Source: CAYPNF01 sp964411985 (lineage in GTDB: Bacteria > Verrucomicrobiota > Verrucomicrobiia > Limisphaerales > J093). From it: a stretch of 44,974 nucleotides of DNA. Shown piece by piece: positions 32,393 through 41,323 of this stretch (positions are counted from its first letter, which is position 1; every line of letters starts with the position of its first letter). A program made the position numbers and the translations under genes. The stretch spans positions 1 to 44,974 of the forward strand of contig CAYPNF010000062.1 in NCBI GenBank assembly GCA_964411985.1, in the 5' to 3' direction. Under the pieces are notes generated by a model, which had not been told where the DNA came from, made no database searches, and saw only the letters and a list, made by a program, of their open reading frames with translations.

Positions 32393-33682
32393 TCAAAGTT
32401 TCACTGCGTTTTCGTCCAAGGTTTGCAGAGCGGCTACTAGGTCGGTGGAGAAACGGGCGGCGGTGCCGCCGTCGATGACCCGGTGATCATAGGAAACGGC
32501 CAGAGGGACGATGGTTCGGGGTTCGAATTTTCCGTTGAGCCACACCGGTTTCACGGCGCCTTTGCCGACGCCGAGGATGGCGACTTCGGGCAGGTTGATA
32601 ATGGGCGTGAAATGTCCCCCGCCGATGGCTCCCTGGTTGGAAATGGTGAACGAGCCGCCTTTGAGGTCCTCACCGGAGATTTTGCGATCACGGGCTTTCT
32701 TGGCCAATTCTTCCAACTCCCGGGAGATCTCAATCAGGCTCTTCTTATCGGCGTCCTTGATGACCGGTACCATGAGGCCAGCCTCGGTATCGACCGCCAT
32801 CCCGACATTGATATAGGACTTGAAGACCAGGCTTTCCCCGGTGTGATCGAGGCTGGTATTGAAGATCGGGTGTTTCTGGAGCGCCAGAACGACGGCACGG
32901 AGAATGAAGCTGGTCAGCGTCAGGCGGGTGCCGCGTTGTTCGTAGGCTGGTGCGAATTTTTTGCGGAGTTCCAGCAGGGAGGTGACATCGGCTTCGTCGA
33001 ACTGGGTGACGCGCGGGACAGCCTGCCAGCTTTCGGACATGCGGCGGCTGATGACCTGTCGCAGCGGTGAAAGCGGTTTGACGGTGATGGGACCCCATTT
33101 CGAGAAATCGATCTTCTCGGTAGTGGTTCGGGCGGGTTGAGTGCCGGCTGCTTTCGCCTGAGCCACCAACCTTTCGAGGCGTTGCACATACGCCTTGAGG
33201 TCGGACATGATGACCCGGCCACCGCGCTCACTGCCTTTGATCCGGCGCAGGTCAATCCCCAGGTCCTTGGCCACACGTCGGACGGTGGGCGAGGCGGCTA
33301 TGGTTTGGCCGGGTTTGGACTCAAAATCTTCTTCGTCTTCCTGGGCAATCGCAGCGACGGGAGCAGCGGGAGTGGAAGGTTTGGCGGGTTGCGGTTCCGG
33401 TTCTGCAGGGACGGCAGTTGCCGCTGCTGGCGTAGGGGTCTCCTCGGTGCCACTTCCCGAAACAGCAATGAGCCTGGCCCCAACGCTGATCTTGTCGCCT
33501 GTCTTGACAAAGACCTTAGTGACCTTACCAGCTGCTGTCGAGGGGATGGAAGCGACGGCTTTCTCGTTTTCCAGTTCGAGGATGGGTTGCTCCAGGGCGA
33601 CCTCGTCCCCCTCCTTCACGAAGATGTTGACGACCACGCCGGAATCGGCGCCTTCGCCCAGTTTGGGTAGTTTAACGTCCAT
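32393..33682 (-). CDS. aceF: Pyruvate dehydrogenase E2, dihydrolipoamide acetyltransferase
   Basis: E2 is the core of the complex and moves the acetyl group to CoA. A single lipoyl domain is at 1-75, with the lipoyl Lys41 in ENEKAVASIPS. An Ala/Pro-rich linker (about 78-118) and an acidic patch follow. The peripheral subunit-binding domain is around 129-166 (SPTVRRVAKDLGIDLRRI). The catalytic domain ends with SYDHRVIDGGTAARF, holding the active-site His and Asp. At 429 aa it is short, because E. coli AceF has three lipoyl domains. The ATG at 33682 is 33 bases past aceE. Confidence 0.94.
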   Translation of the reverse strand: MDVKLPKLGEGADSGVVVNIFVKEGDEVALEQPILELENEKAVASIPSTAAGKVTKVFVKTGDKISVGARLIAVSGSGTEETPTPAAATAVPAEPEPQPAKPSTPAAPVAAIAQEDEEDFESKPGQTIAASPTVRRVAKDLGIDLRRIKGSERGGRVIMSDLKAYVQRLERLVAQAKAAGTQPARTTTEKIDFSKWGPITVKPLSPLRQVISRRMSESWQAVPRVTQFDEADVTSLLELRKKFAPAYEQRGTRLTLTSFILRAVVLALQKHPIFNTSLDHTGESLVFKSYINVGMAVDTEAGLMVPVIKDADKKSLIEISRELEELAKKARDRKISGEDLKGGSFTISNQGAIGGGHFTPIINLPEVAILGVGKGAVKPVWLNGKFEPRTIVPLAVSYDHRVIDGGTAARFSTDLVAALQTLDENAVKL

Positions 33683-33715
33683 AGTGCGATAGAGTGTGTT
33701 GGGATGGCCGGGGGA

Positions 33716-36481
33716 TCAGAGCATCACGGGGAACACCTTGTTGGGATCGACCTCCAGATCTTTGATGGCTTGGGCCACGACTTTGTGGTCCAGGCTGCCC
33801 TTCTCGGAGAGCGTGTACAGGGTGGCGATGACGGTGGATTCCGCGTCCACCTCGAAGAAGCGTCGGAGTTTCGCGCGTGTTTCGCTGCGCCCGAAGCCAT
33901 CGGTGCCGAGAGTGAACAGGCCGCCTGGGACCCAAGGCGCGATCTGGTCCGGAACCGCTTTCATGTTGTCCGAGACCGCCACGAAAACGCCCTTCTCCTT
34001 TTCCAGGAGGGACTGAATCTCGGCTTTCTTCGGCTTTTCGGTGGGGTGAAGCATGTTCCAGCGCCGCGCGCGGAGGGCGTCGTTACGGAGGCGTTTGTAG
34101 TTGGTGGCGCTCCAGACATCGGCGGAAACGTTGTACTTGCTGGCCAGGATTTCCTGGGCACGGAGAGCTTCGTTGATGATCGGGCCGCTGCCGAAGAGGT
34201 GAGCCTTGTGCTTCAGCCCGTCGGGACCGGCTTTGAAGCGGTACAGGCCGCGCAGCACACCCTCCGGAGCTCCTTCGGGCATGGGCGGCATCACGTAGTT
34301 CTCGTTGTACAGCGTGAGGTAGTAAAACAAATCTTCGCCCTGGGCGTACATGCGGCGGAGCCCGTCAGCAATCACGATGGCTACCTCGTAAGCAAAGGCG
34401 GAATCGTAGGTGAGCAAGGTGGGCATGGCAGTCGCGTTGAGCAGACTGTGCCCGTCTTGATGCTGAAGCCCCTCGCCGTTGAGCGTCGTTCGTCCGGAGG
34501 TTGCGCCCAGGAGGAAGCCCTTGGCTTTCATGTCGCCTGCGAGCCAAATGAGGTCGCCAATGCGCTGGAAGCCAAACATGGAGTAGTAAGTGTAGAACGG
34601 GATCATGTTGACCCCGTGCGTGGCGTAGGCAGTTCCTGCTGCGATGAACGAGGACATCGCGCCAGCTTCGGTAATCCCTTCCTCGAGGATCTGGCCATCC
34701 TTGGTCTCGTTGTAGTAGAGGAGGGAAGCGCTATCGACGGGCTGATAGAGTTGACCGCGGTGCGCGTAAATCCCGATCTCTCGGAAAAGGGCGTCCATCC
34801 CGAACGTTCTGGCTTCGTCGGGGATGATCGGGACGATGTGGCGTCCGATGGACTTGTCCCGCAGCAGCATGGTGAGCAGGCGCACATAGGCCATGGTGGT
34901 CGAGACAGCCATTTTGCCGGAGCCCTTGGAGAACTCGCCATAGAACGCCTGGTCGGGCACCTTCAGAGGCTGCGCCGTGACTTTACGTTCCGGTATCGGC
35001 CCTCCCAGCGCTTTTCTGCGTTCCTGAAGATAGATGACCTCGGGACTGTCTGCCGGAGGTCGATAGAAGGGAGTCTCGACGACCTCCTCGTCGCTGATGG
35101 GGATGCCGAAGCGCGTCCGAAATTCCCGCAGCTCTTTTTCGTTCAGCTTCTTCTGCTGATGAGTGATGTTGCGGCCTTCGCCGGCCTCGCCCAGTCCATA
35201 GCCTTTGATCGTCTTGGCGAGGATCACGGTGGGGGAACCACGGTGCTCCACCGCAGCCTTGAAGGCGGCGTGCACCTTGACCGGGTCGTGCCCGCCCCGC
35301 TGCAGCTTGCGGATTTGGTCGTCGGTGATGTGGTTCACCAATTCGAGCAGTTCGGGGTATTTGCCAAAAAAGTGTTTTCGGGTGTAGCTACCTGGCTCGA
35401 CGGAGTACTTCTGATAGTCGCCGTCGATCGCCTCTTCCATGCGCTTGATGAGCAGACCCGACTTGTCGGCTTCCAAGAGGGGGTCCCAATCCGAGCCCCA
35501 GATGACTTTGATGACATTCCAGCCTGCGCCCCGAAAGGCCGCTTCCAATTCCTGAATGATCTTGCCGTTCCCGCGGACCGGACCATCGAGACGTTGCAGA
35601 TTGCAGTTCACCACCCAGACCAGGTTGTCTAGACTTTCCCGGGAAGCTAAAGTAAGCGAACCCAGCGTTTCGGGTTCATCGGATTCACCGTCACCCACAA
35701 AACACCAGACCTTAGGCTCCTCGCCTTTCAGGAACCCACGGGCTTTGAGGTAGCGATTGAAGCGTGCCTGGTAGATCGACATGATCGGGCCGAGTCCCAT
35801 CGACACGGTGGGGAATTGCCAGAAATCAGGCATCAAGTACGGATGCGGGTAGGAGGAAAGTCCTCCTTCTTCGGCGAGTTCCCTTCGGAAATTCCGCAAC
35901 TGCTTCTCGTCCAAGCGTCCTTCGAGGAAAGCACGGGCGTAGACACCAGGGGAGGCATGCCCCTGAAAATAGACGAGATCGGCAGGGTGCCCGTTCCCGG
36001 CACCCTTGAAGAAATGGTTATAGCCTATCTCGTAAAGTGTTGCGCTGGAAGCATAAGTGGAAATATGCCCTCCCAGGCCGCTGCCACCGACGTTGGCGTT
36101 GACCACCATGGCCATCGCGTTCCAGCGGATCAGGCTTTTGATTCGCTTTTCCATCTCGCGGCTGCCCGGAAGCGGAGGGTGAGCGGCAGCAGGAATGGTA
36201 TTCAGGTAAGGAGTGCTGATGGGAACCGGGGTGGAAATGCCCGCTTGTCGCAGTTGCGCGATCAACCCGCTCATGAACCGGTTAGAGTGATCGGGGGACT
36301 GCTTGCGGAGCGAGAGCTCCATCAATTGCGTGAGCGTCTCGAACCACTGCTCCGCTTCTTCCCCTCCAAGGCCTGGGACTGGAACAGAGGCTTTCGATTG
36401 ACCAGCAGGCGTTTCCGTAGGATTACTTTGTTGTTTGCTAGACGGTTTCACAGCAAGTATAGGGCAGCATTGGTTCGGCAT
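33716..36481 (-). CDS. aceE: Pyruvate dehydrogenase E1, homodimeric
   Basis: E1 decarboxylates pyruvate with thiamine diphosphate and acetylates the lipoyl arm. At 921 aa it is the single-chain (alpha2) type, slightly longer than E. coli AceE (887 aa). Residues 1-40 are a low-complexity Ser/Pro/Gln tail not found in E. coli. GGHISTY near 137 and QGHASPGVYARAF near 173 are active-site segments. GDGESDEPE at 263-271 is the thiamine-diphosphate and magnesium motif. The ATG at 36481 is clear. The operon runs E1-E2-E3. The lipoate ligase-like gene is divergent, 247 bases away. Confidence 0.95.
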   Translation of the reverse strand: MPNQCCPILAVKPSSKQQSNPTETPAGQSKASVPVPGLGGEEAEQWFETLTQLMELSLRKQSPDHSNRFMSGLIAQLRQAGISTPVPISTPYLNTIPAAAHPPLPGSREMEKRIKSLIRWNAMAMVVNANVGGSGLGGHISTYASSATLYEIGYNHFFKGAGNGHPADLVYFQGHASPGVYARAFLEGRLDEKQLRNFRRELAEEGGLSSYPHPYLMPDFWQFPTVSMGLGPIMSIYQARFNRYLKARGFLKGEEPKVWCFVGDGESDEPETLGSLTLASRESLDNLVWVVNCNLQRLDGPVRGNGKIIQELEAAFRGAGWNVIKVIWGSDWDPLLEADKSGLLIKRMEEAIDGDYQKYSVEPGSYTRKHFFGKYPELLELVNHITDDQIRKLQRGGHDPVKVHAAFKAAVEHRGSPTVILAKTIKGYGLGEAGEGRNITHQQKKLNEKELREFRTRFGIPISDEEVVETPFYRPPADSPEVIYLQERRKALGGPIPERKVTAQPLKVPDQAFYGEFSKGSGKMAVSTTMAYVRLLTMLLRDKSIGRHIVPIIPDEARTFGMDALFREIGIYAHRGQLYQPVDSASLLYYNETKDGQILEEGITEAGAMSSFIAAGTAYATHGVNMIPFYTYYSMFGFQRIGDLIWLAGDMKAKGFLLGATSGRTTLNGEGLQHQDGHSLLNATAMPTLLTYDSAFAYEVAIVIADGLRRMYAQGEDLFYYLTLYNENYVMPPMPEGAPEGVLRGLYRFKAGPDGLKHKAHLFGSGPIINEALRAQEILASKYNVSADVWSATNYKRLRNDALRARRWNMLHPTEKPKKAEIQSLLEKEKGVFVAVSDNMKAVPDQIAPWVPGGLFTLGTDGFGRSETRAKLRRFFEVDAESTVIATLYTLSEKGSLDHKVVAQAIKDLEVDPNKVFPVML

Positions 36482-36513
36482 TCAGCCAGACGCTCTACCA
36501 CGACGATTAAGTG

Positions 36514-36536
36514 CCACCGCAGTCCGCTCGCGGTGG
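36514..36536. repeat. 7-bp hairpin between aceE and lipoate ligase
   Basis: Arms CCACCGC (36514-36520) and GCGGTGG (36530-36536) enclose a 9-base loop. It lies 33 bases upstream of aceE, in the 247-base region shared by the divergent promoters. It could be an operator or a member of the palindrome families. No clear sigma-70 pair was found. Confidence 0.45.
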
Positions 36537-36728
36537 ACCCACTCAACCAGACCACTCTCTCTAAAGTACTTGGGGAAAGTTGCCAACCGAATTCAGCGGT
36601 GAGCAGCCCCAGCCAATGTCAAAACGAAAGCTTACCATCAGACACGAGAATGCGCCAGTCATCAGACGTGCTGAAGAGCCGATTCCAACAGGATGCCGAC
36701 GATTTATGCTGATTTGTGCCAGACAACG

Positions 36729-37448
36729 ATGAACAGCCTCGACCTATCTCTGCCTACGCCTGAGGAGAATCTTGCTCTGGAGGAGGCCTTGCTCGGGGAG
36801 TGCGACGCCGGGAGGGGCCCGGAGGTGCTGCGTTTTTGGGAATCCGAGAGCCCTTTTGTGGTTTTGGGCTACGGCAATTCGGCTTCCGCTGAGGCTGATT
36901 TGGAGGCCTGCAAGCGGGATGGGATTCCCGTCCTGCGGAGAGTGAGCGGCGGAGGGACGGTCCTGCAAGCCCCAGGTTGCCTGAACTATGCCGTGGTCCT
37001 CCGGGTGGACTCGGCTCCCGAACTGTCATCCATTCGTGGGACGAACCAGTACGTGCTGGATCGGGTCAGGAGCGCACTCGAAGCGGCGTCGGGATTGACG
37101 ATAGATCGGGAAGGGGACACCGACCTGGCGGTAGAAGGCATCAAGTGTTCGGGCAACGCTCAGCGCCGGGGACGTCAGTCCGTGCTCTTCCATGGCGCTC
37201 TTCTCCTGAACATGGATCTAGCACTTATTTCGCGATACCTGCGAATGCCCAGTCGGCAGCCCAAGTACCGAGAGAACCGGCCCCACGCGGCCTTCCTCCG
37301 CAACCTGGAAGTGGATTCAAGCGGCGTGAAGCGAGAGCTGAGACGGGTTTTGGGGGCAGGGGAGGTGACTCCCAGCTGGCCGATGGATGAGGTCGCCCGC
37401 CTGATTGAGCAAAAGTACTCCCGCCAGGATTGGAACCTTCGGGTGTGA
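36729..37448 (+). CDS. Lipoate-protein ligase-like protein (LplA/LipB family)
   Basis: This protein attaches lipoate, or a related acyl group, to E2 lipoyl domains. The 239-aa form has MNSLDLSLPTPEENLALEEALL at the start. RRVSGGGTVLQ at 70-80 is the lipoate pocket. GIKCSGNAQRR around 137-147 has the catalytic Lys139, and LFHGALLLNMDLALISRYLRMPSRQPKYRENR matches the family closely. It lacks the LplA C-terminal accessory domain, which suggests a separate activating or transferring partner. The ATG at 36729 is preferred over 36693 because family members begin like this. It is divergent from the pyruvate dehydrogenase operon, whose E2 is the likely client. Confidence 0.87.
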   Translation: MNSLDLSLPTPEENLALEEALLGECDAGRGPEVLRFWESESPFVVLGYGNSASAEADLEACKRDGIPVLRRVSGGGTVLQAPGCLNYAVVLRVDSAPELSSIRGTNQYVLDRVRSALEAASGLTIDREGDTDLAVEGIKCSGNAQRRGRQSVLFHGALLLNMDLALISRYLRMPSRQPKYRENRPHAAFLRNLEVDSSGVKRELRRVLGAGEVTPSWPMDEVARLIEQKYSRQDWNLRV

Positions 37449-37449
37449 T

Positions 37450-37734
37450 GGGCTTTCGGACCTTTTTCACAACGGCAAAGATAGCAGCAATAGCCCATAG
37501 GGAGAATGTAGCTGGCTCGGGTATGGCAACTGCGCGGACGTCGTCGAGGAGGTATGGCGTACCGCTTCCCCCTTGGAACTCCAGTCTTGTCTTGGAACCA
37601 AGGCCCGTCACCTGGAGGTCGAAACGCTCCCATTCTTTACAATATCCTGACCCGAAGTCGCTTGTAAGCAGCAGACAATCATGGAGGACGCGAACGCAAG
37701 CGCCAACCTGAGAGCTCTCAATGCGAGCACGTTT
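37450..37734 (-). pseudogene. PEP-CTERM protein, C-terminal remnant
   Basis: The minus-strand frame between a stop at 37735-37737 and the lipoate ligase stop encodes about 95 residues. These read EWERFDLQVTGLGSK, then FQGGSGTPYLLDDVRAV, and then the sorting tail IPEPATFSLWAIAAIFAVVKKVRKP (motif 37521-37453). This is a textbook PEP-CTERM signal (PEP, membrane helix, basic end) for exosortase. The upstream part and start codon are missing, and the tail has no stop of its own before running antisense into the ligase gene. It is therefore a decayed fragment. Confidence 0.72.
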
Positions 37735-38029
37735 TCAAAGAAGTTCATACCTTGGTTGCTTTGATGTCGTTTTGGGTCCACCGTGCGATGGTCGGCACTC
37801 GTGGAGCTCCGGCCTGCAAGATTGGATTAAGCAGATTCGCTGCCATGACTCCTCAGTATCCGGAGAAGCATTCCTGCCCGTATGAATCGATGTAAATTGT
37901 TGCTGATGAGAGGTAAAACACCGGAGTGGCATTCTGGCATTTGTGGCACCGGTTTCACGATCACGTGACCGAGGCGCGCTTAGAGTGACACCTAACGAAG
38001 GGCTTTTCTTGGAAATGGTTATCCTGCGT
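37735..38029. other. Non-coding stretch
   Basis: I see no convincing gene here. It holds short open frames on both strands without family patterns and looks like decayed sequence from the former PEP-CTERM gene region. Confidence 0.4.
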
Positions 38030-38053
38030 CCACAGTGTGGCGGAATACTGTGG
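38030..38053. promoter_or_regulatory. Inverted repeat upstream of the FHS permease
   Basis: CCACAGT (38030-38036) and ACTGTGG (38047-38053) form a perfect 7-base inverted repeat with a 10-base spacer. It lies 261 bases upstream of the permease start. The shape would suit a dimeric regulator, but no regulator gene is present in the window. The remainder of 38054-38314 has no gene that I can support. Confidence 0.3.
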
Positions 38054-38314
38054 GGTCACCACGAGGGATCTGCCTAAGCTCACTCTTTTTGCCTGGTGGT
38101 CCTCTCTTCTCGCTGGAGAGCTCAGGAAGAAACCTTCTGGGCGGGGCGGGAACTCGTCCGTCAATGTTACTATCCCACGTTCGGGCTACCTGTTAACCAT
38201 GTTCCTGATGGCTTAATAGCTAGACAGTTGGCATCATCTGGGTACTCTCCCCTTCCAACAACTCAAACTCACGGCCTGGCGCGGAGTGTTTCGATCGCGG
38301 CTGGCTGTATCGTT

Positions 38315-39883
38315 ATGACGACAAACAAGAAGAGCCTGTTCGTTGGTGCCGATGGCAAGAGCCTGGTAGTCACTTTTACCCTGGTCAGTTCCCTGTTCCT
38401 GCTCTGGGGATTCTGCAATGGGATGATCGACGTGATGGACAAGCATTTCCAGCAGGAGTTGCACCTGACCCTGGCTCAGTCAGCGTGGGTTCAGTTTGCG
38501 CACTACCTGGGCTATTTCCTGATGGCGATTCCGGCCGGTTGGTTGGCCACGAAACTGGGCTACAAGGGGGGCATCATCGCGGGCCTCCTGATGGTGGCAG
38601 CGGGAGGGTTGTGGTTTGTTCCCGCTACCAAGATCGCCGCCTTCTGGGCCTTCCTTTTCGGGGTCTGCCTCATCGCAGCTGGCCTGACCTTCCTGGAGAC
38701 GATCGCCAATCCTTACACTACCGTTTTGGGGCCCAAGGAGTTTGCCGCTACCCGAATCAATCTGGCTCAGTCCTGCAACGGCATTGGGTGGATCTTTGGG
38801 CCGATCGCGGGTAGCCTGTTCTTTTACGGCAAAGACGCGTCGGGAAACAGCACGGGTAGCCAGACCCTGTGGATCCCCTACGTGGGAGTGGCGGTGGTGG
38901 TCATCGTCCTGGCGGTAGTTTTCTACTTCGCTAACGTTCCTGACATCAAGTCCGAGGATACTTACCATCTGGATGACAAGGGAACCGCTGGCACGGAGGG
39001 GACGGCGGCGGCGGTGCCGAACAAAGGTCTCGCCCTATTCCTGCTCTGGGCGAATGTGGCGGTGCTGAGTGCCTCGATCGGCATGTTGGGCACGGCCATT
39101 GCCTCCATCTTCACCTCTGACTCCTCCATCACTCTGGGAGTGTTCTTTGTGGTCACCCTAGTGGGTGCGGTGATCGGCGGACTGGCTTTGGTATTGAAGG
39201 CCAAGTCCATTCACCAGCACAGCATCTGGGTGCATCCGCACTTCTCCGGCGCGACCCTGGCGCAGTTCTTTTATGTCGCGGCCCAGGCGGGGATCTTCAG
39301 TTTCCTCATCAACTACATGACTTCGCAATTGCCCACGATTCCGGAATCGTGGAACACGGGCTGGCTTCAGGGTTGGTTCGAGCCGAATAAGCAGGGCGTC
39401 CTGGTATTGACGGACGCAAAAGGGGCAACCTTGGCTTCCGTGGGCTTTTTCTGCTTCCTGGCGGGGCGGTTCAGCGGGGCGGGCCTCCTGAAGAAGTTTC
39501 CTGCGCATAAGGTATTGGGCCTGTACGGTCTGGTGAACGTGGTCATTTGCCTGCTCATATTCCTCAAGCTCGGGTGGGTTTCGGTCTTTTGCGTATTCCT
39601 GAGCTACTTCTTCATGTCGATCATGTTCCCCACCATTTTTGCTTTGGGCATCCACGGGCTCGGAGGGCGGGCCAAGAAAGCCTCCTCGTACATCGTCATG
39701 GCCATCATGGGCGGGGCGATTTTGCCGAAACTGATGGGTGCGGTGGGGGACAAATACGACATCTCACGCGGGTTCATCGTTCCCCTGGTCTGTTTCGGGG
39801 CGGTGGCCCTCTATGGTTATGCCTGGCCGAAACTGAGCCAGGCGGATTCCCTGAATGGTGGCGTCAAACTGAGCAGCCACTGA
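38315..39883 (+). CDS. FHS-family sugar permease (FucP-like MFS)
   Basis: This is a 522-aa major facilitator of the fucose-galactose-glucose:proton symporter family with about 12 membrane segments. The first helices (SLVVTFTLVSSLFLLWGFCNGMIDVMDKHFQ) and GLTFLETIANPYTTVLGP are characteristic of FucP and GluP. The cytoplasmic loop near 215-230 is acidic and Thr/Gly-rich. The ATG at 38315 is preferred. The frame is open to 38096, but the extra residues are not membrane-like and lack family patterns. The protein should import a hexose or deoxyhexose; the substrate is not determined by sequence. Confidence 0.87.
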   Translation: MTTNKKSLFVGADGKSLVVTFTLVSSLFLLWGFCNGMIDVMDKHFQQELHLTLAQSAWVQFAHYLGYFLMAIPAGWLATKLGYKGGIIAGLLMVAAGGLWFVPATKIAAFWAFLFGVCLIAAGLTFLETIANPYTTVLGPKEFAATRINLAQSCNGIGWIFGPIAGSLFFYGKDASGNSTGSQTLWIPYVGVAVVVIVLAVVFYFANVPDIKSEDTYHLDDKGTAGTEGTAAAVPNKGLALFLLWANVAVLSASIGMLGTAIASIFTSDSSITLGVFFVVTLVGAVIGGLALVLKAKSIHQHSIWVHPHFSGATLAQFFYVAAQAGIFSFLINYMTSQLPTIPESWNTGWLQGWFEPNKQGVLVLTDAKGATLASVGFFCFLAGRFSGAGLLKKFPAHKVLGLYGLVNVVICLLIFLKLGWVSVFCVFLSYFFMSIMFPTIFALGIHGLGGRAKKASSYIVMAIMGGAILPKLMGAVGDKYDISRGFIVPLVCFGAVALYGYAWPKLSQADSLNGGVKLSSH

Positions 39884-40009
39884 AACCGGGCCTGCCATTC
39901 GGCCATGCGTAAGACTGCGGATGTGTTGGAGTTGGCGATGGGTGAACTGTGGGCCTGGGGTCCCCGGATCGAGGGAGAACCTGTCGCCCTAAGTAATTAA
40001 GTTGAGATT

Positions 40010-41287
40010 ATGCAGACAACGATCCATGGATTGCTAGCACTACTGAGTGCCGGTTTCGTGGCGGCCACCGCCGCCGGCCCGGACCTCTATTCTGTCCGCG
40101 ATTTCGGTGCCAAGGGGGACGGTACCACCGACGACACCGAGGCGTTTCAGAAAGCGATGAACGCCGCCCACGAAGCGGGTGGGGGAGTGGTTCAAGCGCC
40201 GCGGGGCAATTACTTCTTCGCCGGGCATCTGAACGTGCCTGATGCCGTGACCCTGCGCGGTGTCTGGGAGTCGGTGCCCTCCCATGTGGGCATCCGGGAT
40301 CGAGGGGGAGCCAAGCCCACTGACAATGGAACGACTTTCCTGGTCACAGAGAATCAAGGCAAGGAGGACGGTCCTGCCTTCATCACTTTAACTAACAACA
40401 GCACTCTCAAAGGAGTGGTCCTGTACTATCCGCAACAGAACCCCGCGGAAGAGCCCGAGGCCTATCCATATGCCATCGCCATGCGAGGCAAGAATCCGGC
40501 GGTGCTGGCGGTGGAGTTGCTCAACCCCTACAACGGAATCGACGCCACCCAAAACGAGCGGCACTTGATCCGGGACGTCTCGGGACAACCGCTGCGGCGC
40601 GGCGTCTACGTGGATCAGATCTACGACATTGGCCGGATTGAAAACGTCCATTTCAACCCGTGGTGGAGCATGCAGCCGAAGTTGTTTCAGTGGCAGATGG
40701 CCAACGGGGAGGCATTCATCCTTGGGCGAAGCGACTGGCAGTATGTCTTCAACACCTTTTGTTTCGGCTACAACATCGGCTACAAGTTCATCAAGACCAA
40801 GGCGGGGGTGTGCAATGGCAACTTCCTGGGCATTGGCGCGGACGATTGCTATACCGCCATCACCGTCGAGCATTCTGCTCCGTTTGGGTTGTTGATCTCG
40901 AACGGTGAATTCGTCTCCTTCCACGGCCCCAATCCCACGATGGTGGAGGTGGGACCGGAACACACGGGCAGCGTGCGGTTCTCCAACTGCGCGTTCTGGG
41001 GACCCTGCAACCAGATTGCGCGCATTGCCGGAAACGGCACGGTGGGCTTCAACGATTGCACCTTTGTCCAATGGGACCAGAAGAAGGAGGGTCGACACGC
41101 CATCCAGGTGCAGAGCGGGACGGTACTCGTGCGCGGATGCGAGTTTCGCGAGGACAAGCCGCAGATTGAATTGGGTGAGAACGTACAGCGGGCGGTGATC
41201 ACGGACAATGTGGTTAAGGCAAAAACGCGCGTGACCAACCGCAGCAAGCACAAGGTGATTCTGAGCAACAACACCGGCGACGAATAG
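40010..41287 (+). CDS. Secreted right-handed beta-helix protein (pectate-lyase-3 type)
   Basis: This 425-aa protein has a signal peptide (residues 1-22). The Pectate_lyase_3 / GH28-GH55-like opener DFGAKGDGTTDDTEAF follows at 31-46. The rest forms parallel beta-helix coils with stacked Gly, Asn and hydrophobic turns (IENVHFNPWW, FSNCAFWGPCNQIARIAGNGTVGFNDC). The opener is shared by many polysaccharide lyases and hydrolases and by non-catalytic proteins, so activity is unproven. The ATG at 40010 is clear. It lies between two FHS permeases, with the second 36 bases past its stop, and probably processes a glycan outside the membrane. Confidence 0.82.
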   Translation: MQTTIHGLLALLSAGFVAATAAGPDLYSVRDFGAKGDGTTDDTEAFQKAMNAAHEAGGGVVQAPRGNYFFAGHLNVPDAVTLRGVWESVPSHVGIRDRGGAKPTDNGTTFLVTENQGKEDGPAFITLTNNSTLKGVVLYYPQQNPAEEPEAYPYAIAMRGKNPAVLAVELLNPYNGIDATQNERHLIRDVSGQPLRRGVYVDQIYDIGRIENVHFNPWWSMQPKLFQWQMANGEAFILGRSDWQYVFNTFCFGYNIGYKFIKTKAGVCNGNFLGIGADDCYTAITVEHSAPFGLLISNGEFVSFHGPNPTMVEVGPEHTGSVRFSNCAFWGPCNQIARIAGNGTVGFNDCTFVQWDQKKEGRHAIQVQSGTVLVRGCEFREDKPQIELGENVQRAVITDNVVKAKTRVTNRSKHKVILSNNTGDE

Positions 41288-41323
41288 CTCTACGGCAACC
41301 CGCCTCGCTGGAGACCTCTTGAT

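Noticed and set aside
33704..35632. 642-codon plus-strand open frame antisense to aceE
   Set aside because: It is a shadow frame; aceE has the complete E1 motif set on the minus strand.
40010..41287. Definite pectate lyase
   Set aside because: Only the fold-opening motif is clear; the catalytic residues of a named lyase family could not be confirmed.
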